The position numbers and the translations under genes are program-made. This document shows positions 1-8,043 of a stretch of 12,816 nt of DNA, in pieces. The stretch lies in NCBI GenBank assembly GCA_016946835.1, contig JACVTC010000668.1, positions 1-12,816 on the forward strand, read 5' to 3'. Origin of the DNA: Neocallimastix lanati (nom. inval.). Its lineage: Eukaryota; Neocallimastigomycota; Neocallimastigomycetes; Neocallimastigales; Neocallimastigaceae. How positions within the stretch are numbered: the first letter of the stretch is position 1; each line of letters begins with the position of its first letter. The notes below the pieces were generated by a model. It worked only from the letters and a program-made list of their open reading frames with translations. It had not been told where the DNA came from and searched no databases.

Positions 1-881
1 TGAATTTATATAAAATCTCTGAATAGTTGTGCAAAAACATCAGAATAATTGAAGTTTTTTATGGAAAATCCTTCTTAAAAGAATTATAGTGCATTAATAG
101 TTCTCATATATCTAAAACTTGAAAGAAAATTTTCAATAATGAATAACAATCTGATATTTATCAATATGAAGATAAAATTTTTAAAAGTTTTTGAAAATTC
201 TTCATTAAATCCTTCAAAACCAAATAAAAGAAATGAAAAGTATGAAAATTTAATTTCAAAAGATAATATTAGCCATTCATTTAATAACTTATATGAAATA
301 TTTCCTTTACCTGAAACTTCCAATATTCTTCTATATACAGCTCAAGCTAAGAAATACATACATCATCAATTATGATATACTTGAAAACTTCAACTCAAGA
401 CAATAATTATATCAAATTCTTCTATATAGAGCATGCCTTTATTAACAACTCAATCTATCTCATTACTAACATCATCTTCTAATAATAATTTATCTATTGA
501 TACTGATTATATTATATCATATTCTGTATCTACTACTACTAATATAAGTGTATCTACAACTCAAAATATTACATTGCCTATATCTACAAGTACTAGTGCT
601 TCATCATCAACAATGAAAACTTTTTATTTAGCATTATCTTCGATTCATTCGATTACTCTTTCAATAATATCTTTACCTTCAATATCATTAATTCCTGAGA
701 TTGTCACATCAAAAATACTGTATTCTTTTTCCAACTTTAAACAAAAGAAATGAATCCAATGCTAATCAAAATATTCAAAATCGAACATTATCAACAGATA
801 AACCTATAAATAAGTTATTGTATATTCAAGTACCCAGTTAAAAATTCAATATATTAACCTTATCAAATTTATCAACTATAA
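1..881 (+). pseudogene. Decayed paralogue of the 4584-6424 gene (5' truncated by window edge)
   Basis: This is a broken copy of the last exon of the intact gene. Bases 1-190 align with 5355-5560: the relic reads AKTSE-stop-LK where the intact gene has AKTSDQLK, then INSSHISKT-stop for INSSHVSKTW, and QYEDKIFK for HYEDTIIK. Bases 834-881 align with the final 48 bases of the intact gene (39 of 48 identical by my count), including the terminal TAA at 879-881. The middle, about 433-753, is an open Ser/Thr-rich stretch matching the character of the intact tail. Lesions visible: a one-base insertion near base 15-20, TAA at 46-48 where the intact copy has CAA, an extra T near 55-60, TGA at 120-122 where the intact copy has TGG, TAA at 855-857 where the intact copy has CAT, and another frame change between 753 and 834. 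It lacks the Ser/Gly run and the second internal domain copy of the intact gene. The upstream exons would lie outside the window. I am confident of the relationship; the function is unknown. Confidence 0.85.
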
Positions 882-887
882 ATATTT

Positions 888-921
<34 letters not shown>

Positions 922-3900
922 TATTATATATCAATCAAAATTTATATATAATAATTTATTTATTAACTTTTTTTTTATTAATTTTTTTCTATTTACATAT
1001 ATATATATTTTTGAATTATTTTCTTTATCATTATTCAATTAAATTATGTTCTTTAATTTTGGTCTATATTAATTTAAAAAAAAAAAAAAAAAAAAAACAG
1101 CTATGAAAGAAAATTTATAATATAAGAATATTTTAATAAATTTCAAAATAAATACTTACTATAAGATGTCAATTTTAAAATCTTTTAGATTTTAAATTTA
1201 TTTATCTTGTATATATTTTTTATATATTAGAATATTTTAATAAAAATTCTTTATTTAGTACAATATCTTTTTTTTTTTTTTTTTTTTTTTTTTATTACTA
1301 TTTTATTTTACTTTACAATATTTTATATAATTAATTTAAAATATAATTTGTACTTTATAAAATATAACAATAAACAAAATTATAATTATATTGTAATTAT
1401 AATAATAATATCAATAATAACAATGATATAATAATAATAAAAATTTTTTAATATAAATATTAATATTAATAATAATGATATATGTATTAAATATTATGAA
1501 TTAAATTTTTTATATTATGAGTTAAATATAAATCCGAACCAATTATTAATAAAATTTATTCCAATTTTATTGTACAACTTCCAAATATGGTTATTAATAT
1601 ACTTAATATTTCATTATTAAAATTATCCATTTTTAATATTTAATCTATTCTTTAAAATAAAAAAAAAATTTAACCAAAAAATTAAGATTTAATTAAAACT
1701 ATAAATAATATAAAATATTTGTAAAAAAAATTAAATAAAAAAAAAAAAAATTTAAAAATTATTTAAATTATTTAGGATGTATATTATACGTATAAAAATC
1801 ATTACTTTTTTTTTTTTTTTTTTTTTTTTTGATAATTTTATAAAGTTATAATACAGAAATATAATTAATAATTACTTAAATTATAAAGACTCATATATAT
1901 ATATATTTTTAAATAAAGAGAGAATTATATATTTTAAATATACAATATATATAATATATTATATATATAATATAATATTTTAGTTAATAAATATAATTAT
2001 AAAATAATTTTTTAATAATAATATTTTTCTGTAAATATTAATTTTACTAATATAATAATAAAACTTCATTTAATAAATCATATCACATATTACTAATTTT
2101 ATAAAACTATAGTATAAATGTAAAATTCCAATGAAATACAGTTTATAAAAAATTATTTATGATATTTATTTTTATAATTGGTAAGATGAATAAATTAAGA
2201 GGTATAAATATAAATATGAAAAAATAATTATATATTTAATAAAATTATCTTATAAGAATACTTCAAATAATTACATATAAATTAATAATAATACTATAGA
2301 AAATTATTACAATGAAAAAAGTTAATTTTCATTTAATTAACTGTTTTTTTTATAAAAATTACAATAATAACTCTATTAAATGAATTATTTTTATTTTTAT
2401 ATATTATTTGTGAAATATATACTTATTATTGTAAATTGGCTATATTAATTTTATAAATGTAATAATTATTAAAATTAAGATAACTATTTATTCCATATAT
2501 TCTTTTTATAATTATTTTTAAATTTAACATTTCCAAAATATATATTATAACAATAAGGACAATTAGTATAACATATTTTAATTGATAAAAGTTTAATATA
2601 CATTTAATCCAAATTTAAATGGTTGATTAATAATAAATACATTATTAATAAAAAAAAAATAAAAAAATAATAAAAAAAAAATTAAGAAATAAATTAACTC
2701 TTTATAAAGAAAAATTAAAATGAAGAAAAAAAAAAAGTTTTTTTTTTTTTTTAAAATTCCGAAATATATTTGTGTTACCATAACAAAATAATATATATAT
2801 ATTAATTTTTTTTATTATAATATAAATATTAATAATTAAAATTCTTATATATAATAAAAATCTCCTGTAGGCTTATATTAAATTAACATATAATTTTTTA
2901 ATTAAGTACTAATTTTTAATTAACTTTTTTTTTTTTTTTTTTTTTTTTTTATTATCATTGTTGAAATAGAATTTCGAAATATTACGGAAGAGTTACTTTT
3001 AATAAAATTTATTTAATAATATATATAATAAATAAATAAAGAATTAAAATATCATATATTTAATTATTTTTCTTTTTAAAAAAAATTACTAAGATAAAAC
3101 TATAAAAATTTATAATCATATTTAATAATAATGAAAAAGAAATTAGTTGGCATTTGAATTATGAAATTTTAAAAATAAATAAATAAATTAATGAATAAAG
3201 TATAAAATATTAAATTTCTAATTAAAAAAAAAAATTAAATATTTATCTTTGAAGATATAATTTTATATATTATGTAACTAAGATGATTATATATATTGTT
3301 TTTTAATTTTTGAAAAAATAAAAAAAAAAAAAAAATAATAACAAAGATAAAATTAATAAAATTTAATGAATTATAGATTTTGTTTAATTTAATTAAAAAT
3401 GGAAACAATATATTTCCTTTTTATATTAAATTTTTCAAAAATTAATATATTATTAATAAAAAAAAATAGAACACTATTTTTAATAAAAATTACTTAACAA
3501 AATAACAATAAAAAAAAAAAAAAGTGTATTTTTTGTTTAATAAAAACGATCATATTATAATTATTTATAATAATAAAGTATTATTATTTATATTAATATT
3601 AATTAAAAAAAAAATAGTTCTTATACATATATAAGTTTTATAAAAAATTTAATTATATTTCATTTTATTTTTTTGTAATACATTATATCAAAATTAATTT
3701 ATATAATGTATAAAAAACTTTTTAATTATTAATTTATTATATACATATATATATTTAAAAAAAAATTAAATAAAATAAAATAAAATAAAATATTAATTAT
3801 TAAAAAATTTAATATATTAATAAGAATAAATATAAATATTTTTTAATTGAATTAGTAATGACTAATTTTATTCAACAATATTTTTTTTTATTTTTTATAT

Positions 3901-4165
3901 ATTTAAATTATTATAAATGTATATTTTATAAAATTTAAATTGTTAATAATAAATATTTATTTATTGAATTTATTGATTATTGTAGTTGAACTGTTTTTTT
4001 ATTGTTCTTCTAATTATTATTTTTTTCTTTAAAAAAAAAAAGGATAATTAAAATTTATTTATTTTATTTATTTTATACACAAATTAAAGTTAAAATATTA
4101 TTAATTTTACTAATTATACTTTTTTTATTTTTATTTTTTAATATTTTAATTTTTTAATTTTTTAT

Positions 4166-4204
<39 letters not shown>

Positions 4205-4519
4205 GTTAATCTATAGATTTTCTATATAAAGAATATTTTTTTTTAAAAAAAAAATACAGAGATAATATATATATATATATATATATCTTCAATGTCTAAT
4301 TTTATACTTTTTAATATATAATGTATTATAGTTTATTCTATATTAACTGAAATAATTTATAAAGTATTTAAAAAACAAGTTGTTTCTTTTAGTATAGTTA
4401 TAAACAAATTTATGTAATTAATAATCAAAATTTTAACTTATATTAAAATCATTAATTTTCAATATAAAAAAAATTATTTATAATTTTATTCTTAATTTTA
4501 TTTATATCTTAGAATTTAT

Positions 4520-4520
<1 letters not shown>
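882..4520. other. AT-rich intergenic desert with long homopolymer tracts
   Basis: I find no coding exon, tRNA or rRNA here. The stretch is almost pure A+T. It carries T runs at 890-918 (29), 1268-1293 (26), 1806-1830 (25), 2925-2950 (26) and 4168-4201 (34), an A run at 1076-1097 (22), an (AT)n run near 4265-4286, and TAAAA pentamer repeats near 3770-3790. The few short ORFs are made of Lys/Asn/Ile/Phe codons forced by composition and are not credible genes. Confidence 0.8.

Positions 4521-4550
<30 letters not shown>
4521..4550 (+). promoter_or_regulatory. T30 tract just upstream of the start codon
   Basis: A pure run of 30 T ends 33 bases before the proposed ATG at 4584. Long T blocks just upstream of starts are a known promoter feature of several very AT-rich eukaryotes, where they exclude nucleosomes. 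Similar runs occur elsewhere in the deserts, so a promoter role is an inference from position only. No TATA box can be singled out in this composition. Confidence 0.3.
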
Positions 4551-4551
<1 letters not shown>

Positions 4552-4583
4552 TGACAAAAATATTTAGTTTTAAATAATTAAAA

Positions 4584-4925
4584 ATGGAAAAGTCAATTCC
4601 AAATGTTTCATATGAAAAGTTAGTATATAGATATTTAGTTAGTAATAATATCAAATTATTTTTGTATTTATATATATATATATATTTTGCTAATATCAAA
4701 TCATTTAATAATTATTGAATACTTTTTAAAATAATTCATTATTAGATTAATACATGATTATATCTTAAAGCAAAAAAGGTTTAAATATGATGTAAAACAA
4801 ATTCAAAAATCTATTATTTCTTGTGATTATAAGAAAAAAGGTTATTCATTAAATGAATATGTAAAAAAAAAGTGGAATATTTCACAGTATGTAACAGATA
4901 CTATGCATAAATTATTTGAAAATAT

Positions 4926-4978
<53 letters not shown>

Positions 4979-6424
4979 GTTGAACGTTAATTAAAATAAA
5001 AATAAAAATGTCTTTCTAATCTTTAATATATATATGTTATTTTTATTTTCTAATATAATAATATTATGACAGAGCTCGTATGTATATTGCTAATTTTATT
5101 CATTTTAAAATATCAATAATTTTTGATTTTTTTTTTTAGTTTAATTTCTTCTTTTAATAATTATACTATTCAATAAAAAAAAAAAAAAAGAGGCATATCG
5201 TTTTTTAATAGCAGCTAAAGTTATGGATACCCTTGATGAATTTGAAATACAACCGAGTAAGCGTTATAGTCAATTATATTTATATTGTGACAGAAAACTA
5301 ATCCGTTTATTTTTATTTATATTTTTAAATTATATATATATATATAAGATTATATAAATTTATGTAAATCGTTATATAATTATGCAAAAACTTCAGATCA
5401 ACTAAAACTTTTATGGAAAACACTTCTCAAAGAAGCAAATGGTAAGCCATATTGCATTAACAGTTCTCATGTCTCAAAAACTTGGAAAGAGCTTTGTAAT
5501 AATAAAAAATATTCAAATATTTGTCATTATGAAGATACTATCATTAAAAAGTTAGGAACTTCCCTACTAAATTCAAAAAGTAATAATAATAATAATATTA
5601 ACAGTAGTAGTAGTAGTGGTAGTAGTAGTGGTAGTGGTAGTGGTAGTAGTAGTAGTGGTAGTGGTAGTGGTAGTAGTGGTAGTGGTAGTAATAATAATAA
5701 TAACAATAATAATAAAAACAAAAATTTAAAAACACTTCATAAAGAGGAAAATGGTAATCCATATGGCAATAACAACTCTCATGTCTCCAAAACTTGGAAA
5801 GAATTTTATAATGATAAAAAATATTCAAATGTTTGTCATTATGAAGACAATATAATTAAAAATTTTGGAATTTCATCACCAGATTTAAAAATTAATACAA
5901 AAATTAATAATAATAACAACATCATTATTAACAGTAATAGTATTAGTAGTAGTAATAATAATGATAATAGTTACAAAAATTCAATTTCTAACAATAATAC
6001 TAATAATATTTATCAAATTCAAAATGCTTCCTTACCTTTACCTACTACAAAATCAGTAATATTATCTACAAATCAGGTAACACCTTTACCATTAACTACA
6101 ATTTCACATATATCCTCACCATCCAACCAAACAATTCATTTTCCTTCATATCCCATTCCTCAAACTCAGTCATATCCTCCAACTACTATTTCATCATTGA
6201 TACCTTCAATAGCTATGCCAATATCATCAACATCCATTCCAGTCATTACTTCAACAAATCCATTACATATTTCACCAACTTTAAATGAAATTAATGGAGC
6301 AAGCTCAAATAATTATTACCCTAATCAAATAATATCATCAAATAACCCTATTATTATCTTATATTATAAAGAATCTCCTATTAAAAATTCAATATATCAT
6401 CCCTATCAAAACTATCATTTATAA
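4584..6424 (+). CDS. Five-exon gene for a 440-residue protein of unknown function with a bacterial-like conserved N-terminal domain
   Basis: Exons, reconstructed by reading frame and splice signals: 4584-4618, 4746-4886, 5073-5077, 5191-5256, 5349-6424 (stop TAA at 6422-6424). The start ATG has A-rich context (AAAATGG). Residues 1-159 form the conserved part. Around 44-68 it reads YSLNEYVKKKWNIS, then QAQAYRFLIAAKV across two junctions. This resembles a helix-turn-helix-like segment of bacterial hypothetical proteins related to plasmid/phage partition-type proteins, in which a 'EEY...WGIS..AYR.I.AA.V' pattern precedes a block ending in a 'GKP...HV' helix; here GKPYCINSSHVSKTW lies at 114-128. 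That likeness is from memory. Residues 168-196 are a Ser/Gly run, 197-204 Asn, and 210-256 a second copy of 106-152. From about 285 on the protein is Asn- then Ser/Thr/Pro-rich and probably disordered. No signal peptide or membrane segment is seen. A decayed paralogue sits at 1-881. AATAAA at 6444-6449 could serve polyadenylation but is weak evidence in this composition. DNA binding is plausible, not shown. Confidence 0.82.
4619..4745 (+). other. Intron 1 (127 nt)
   Basis: Donor GTTAGT, acceptor TTATTAG, phase 2, with a CTAAT branch-site-like motif at 4690-4694. Reading through instead reaches a stop; splicing joins SYEK to LIHDY in frame. A (TA)n run lies inside. Confidence 0.75.
4887..5072 (+). 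other. Intron 2 (186 nt) containing a T48 tract
   Basis: Donor GTATGT, acceptor TGACAG, with CTAAT at 5050-5054, 18 bases before the acceptor. A run of 48 T (4928-4975), the longest homopolymer in the window, sits in the middle. The TATAG right after the T run (acceptor at 4979) is a rival acceptor but does not lead to an in-frame exon. Confidence 0.7.
5073..5077 (+). other. 5-nt microexon (AGCTC)
   Basis: The exon lies between ACAG on the left and GTATGT on the right. Exon 2 ends TCA-CA and exon 4 begins AG-GCA; joining these directly breaks the frame. Inserting AGCTC gives TCA CAA GCT CAG GCA, i.e. SQAQA, producing WNISQAQAYRFLIAAKV. That string matches the expected domain pattern without gap or stop. 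Both flanking splice signals are good and the surrounding bases are GC-richer than the intron background. Confidence 0.72.
5078..5190 (+). other. Intron 3 (113 nt) with an acceptor embedded in poly-A
   Basis: Donor GTATGT; CTAAT at 5090-5094. The acceptor AG at 5189-5190 is preceded by a run of 15 A (5175-5189), which is unusual because acceptors normally follow pyrimidines. A textbook T-rich acceptor at 5138-5139 exists, but using it places an immediate TAA in frame, so the later AG is the one that preserves the protein. Confidence 0.65.
5257..5348 (+). other. Intron 4 (92 nt)
   Basis: Donor GTAAGC, acceptor ATAAG, phase 1, CTAAT at 5298-5302 and a (TA)n run next to the acceptor. Splicing gives IQP-N-YINLCKSLYNYAKTSD. 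The pseudogene copy at base 1 onward shows the same NL.KSL..AKTS segment, which supports the 5' part of exon 5. Confidence 0.72.
5417..5560 (+). repeat. Internal domain repeat, copy 1 (residues about 106-152)
   Basis: Encodes KTLLKEANGKPY, then SHVSKTWKEL, KKYSNICHYED and IIKKLG. It is closely similar, at both DNA and protein level, to copy 2 at 5729-5872 in the same exon and frame, 104 residues later. Confidence 0.9.
5603..5713 (+). repeat. AGT/GGT and AAT codon run (Ser/Gly then Asn)
   Basis: Twenty-nine codons are exclusively AGT or GGT (residues 168-196), followed by eight Asn codons (197-204, AAT/AAC). The run lies exactly between the two internal domain copies and is probably a flexible linker that changes length by replication slippage. 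The reverse-strand ORFs here (Leu- or Tyr-rich) are shadows of it. Confidence 0.9.
5729..5872 (+). repeat. Internal domain repeat, copy 2 (residues about 210-256)
   Basis: Encodes KTLHKEENGNPY, then SHVSKTWKEF, KKYSNVCHYED and IIKNFG. Trp232, the SHVSKTW core and the KKYSN.CHYED motif are kept, whereas Cys118 and Cys132 of copy 1 are Gly and Tyr here. It lacks the YINLCKSLYNYAKTS part that precedes copy 1, so only part of the domain was duplicated. Confidence 0.9.
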
Positions 6425-7233
6425 TTATTAATATTTTAATATTAATAAATTGTTATATAGTATAAATATAAATTATTTATATATTTTATTTATTTATTTA
6501 TTTATTATTAATATATTATTTTTTTTTTTTGTTTAATTTTTTAATTATTATATTCTTAATCGAAAAAGAAATATATCTATGCAAATAATACATTTGATAT
6601 AAATATTTCTTAAAATAGTATATATATATATATTTAATTAATTATTTATTTAATATATGGAATAGGATACTTCAATAATATTTTCTGTATTTTGTCATTT
6701 TATAGTTTTCATACAGAAAATTTTTATAGTAAAAAAAAGAAAATAATTTATTTATTTATATATATAATATTTTATATATATAATAATATATAAAAAAAAA
6801 AAAAAAAAAAAAAAACTCTATAAAAAAGAGTGGATTAAAAAAAAAAAAAAAAATTAATATTATGAAAATTATTTATATTGAATATTTAAAAAATAATATA
6901 AAGTATTAATAAATATTACCAATAAAAATAAAAAAAAATTTTCCTTTTAAAAAAATATAAAAGTCAATCTATTTAAGTATTTAATTATTTATTTAATATT
7001 TAAAAAAAAAAAAAAAAAAATTACAATATTTCAAATAAATTATTAAATAATTAAAATTATTATTTTTTATTAATATTATCAATATTTAATTTATATTATT
7101 TTTTTTTCCTAAATATGATAATATATATTATTAATAAAAATATTTTATTCATAATATATAAAAATGAAATTACTTATTTTGTTAGTTTATCCATTAACAA
7201 AATAAAATACCATTTAACAGTTTGATTAATATT

Positions 7234-7261
7234 AAATATTAAATATTAAATATTAAATATT
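7234..7261 (+). repeat. AAATATT heptamer tandem repeat
   Basis: Four perfect copies of a 7-base unit, with degenerate copies on both sides. It is a simple satellite without evident function. Confidence 0.85.
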
Positions 7262-7737
7262 AATAAATATATATATATAAATATTATATTTAATTATTTT
7301 TTTTTTTCTACGAAAAATTTTTATTAAGAAGAAAATAAAAAATAATAATTTAAAAAGGAATAAATTAGAAATTAATATATTATTAATTAAATTTATAATA
7401 ATATAATTAATAATTATATATAATATTTTTGTTGCTTTTTTTTTTTATTTTATTTTATTTTTCTTTTTTATATATTTTATTTTTATTTTTTGATAACTTT
7501 AATTATTAAATTACCAATAATTTTATTTATTCATAAGAAAAAAAAAAATTATAAAAAAGAATTTTTTAAAAATAATAAAATAAAATTAAATAAAAAATAA
7601 AAATTCTCTTATTAATTAATTAATATAATTAATAATTAAAAATAAATATTTAAAATATTTATATTAGTCTACTTTCTAATATATAACATTACAATTTATA
7701 ATTAAGAAATTTTTATATGTAACAATACAAAATAAAA

Positions 7738-7763
7738 TTATTATTATTATTATTATTATTATT
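7738..7763 (+). repeat. (TTA)n microsatellite
   Basis: Between eight and nine perfect TTA units end in TTTTTTAG, about 40 bases before the GC-richer island at 7806. The TTTTTTAG could act as a splice acceptor, but no intact exon follows. Confidence 0.85.
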
Positions 7764-7805
7764 TTTTAGATTATGTAAATTTAAGAAGAAATGTTATATA
7801 ATATT

Positions 7806-8013
7806 GTTGAGGTTGAAGGAAAGCCACTAATCTATTTTTCTAATTATTCGTTTATGTTAGAAATATCCTTCATTGATGGGAACCCCCCAAGGTATAAAAT
7901 TGCCGTTGGTGGGTACTCAACATATTAGCATTGCCAAGAGAAATAGAATGGCAATGAGAGTGGTATACGTTCAATGGAAGAATTTAAAAGTTCCATTAAC
8001 CCCTTCTCTCATT
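7806..8013 (+). ncRNA. Candidate structured RNA (four hairpins plus two enclosing stems)
   Basis: This island is roughly one-third G+C against about one-tenth around it. Stems visible by eye: enclosing stem GTTGAG 7806-7811 with CTCAAC 7916-7921; inside it hairpin 1, TGAAGGA 7814-7820 with TCCTTCA 7866-7872, continued by TTTCTAA 7837-7843 with TTAGAAA 7857-7863; and hairpin 2, ACCC 7882-7885 with GGGT 7911-7914, CCAA 7887-7890 with TTGG 7906-7909, GG with CC. Then hairpin 3, CATTGCC 7929-7935 with GGCAATG 7950-7956. Then stem GAGAG 7956-7960 with CTCTC 8006-8010 enclosing hairpin 4, AATGGAA 7973-7979 with TTCCATT 7991-7997. I do not recognise U1-U6, U3, SRP, RNase P/MRP or tRNA signatures. 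An ACA at 8028-8030 would allow an H/ACA-type reading, but box H cannot be judged in AT-rich DNA. Strand is not certain. Two small ORFs overlap it, so a coding or foldback-element origin remains possible. Confidence 0.42.
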
Positions 8014-8043
8014 ATTTCTCACTCTAAACAAAATAAAAATTAA
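7876..8043 (+). CDS. Small ORF of 55 codons inside the GC-richer island
   Basis: ATG at 7876 to TAA at 8041-8043. It begins MGTPQGIKLPLVGTQHI and contains RNRMAMRVVYVQWKN, a basic stretch with no Asn/Lys homopolymers, which is unusual for a chance ORF here. A stop lies at 7858 in the same frame, so it does not extend upstream. A second ORF of 45 codons (7791-7928, beginning MLYNIVEVEGKPL) overlaps in another frame. I recognise neither. They may be by-products of an RNA gene, or an exon of something larger. Low confidence as a real protein. Confidence 0.18.
   Translation: MGTPQGIKLPLVGTQHISIAKRNRMAMRVVYVQWKNLKVPLTPSLIISHSKQNKN

Larger units (their letters stand above)
6425..7790. other. AT-rich intergenic desert downstream of the gene
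   Basis: I see no gene. Homopolymers here are A runs: 6792-6815 (24), 6837-6852 (16) and 7002-7020 (19). Short runs such as ATTT and TATA repeats near 6480-6510 and 6760-6790 are compositional. Confidence 0.75.

Noticed and set aside
84-323. Minus-strand ORF of 79 codons and plus-strand ORF of 78 codons at 139-375
   Set aside because: Both are shadows over the pseudogene; the plus ORF is a shifted frame of the decayed exon and the minus ORF its complement.
433-753. Independent 106-codon Ser/Thr-rich protein
   Set aside because: It lies inside the pseudogene and matches the character of the intact gene's Ser/Thr/Pro tail; the ATG is internal to the relic.
890-1097. T29 at 890-918 and A22 at 1076-1097 as the arms of a foldback transposon
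   Set aside because: Homopolymer runs are everywhere in this window, so the pairing is expected by chance and no other terminal motif exists.
2593-2781. Phe-rich minus-strand ORF resembling a membrane protein
   Set aside because: Composition-driven Phe/Leu/Ile codons from A-rich DNA; no start context, no domain. The same applies to minus-strand ORFs at 4502-4699, 9708-9890 and 11636-11818.
5527-5828. Leu-rich and Tyr-rich minus-strand ORFs
   Set aside because: They are read-outs of the complementary strand of the AGT/GGT and AAT codon run in the real gene.
6197-6424. Separate 75-codon gene
   Set aside because: It is the in-frame 3' end of exon 5; the frame is open from 5349.
7806-8013. tRNA, hammerhead ribozyme or TPP riboswitch in the GC-richer island
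   Set aside because: No cloverleaf or GGTTCGA box B, no CTGATGA/GAAA core, no CTGAGA plus TPP motif on either strand.
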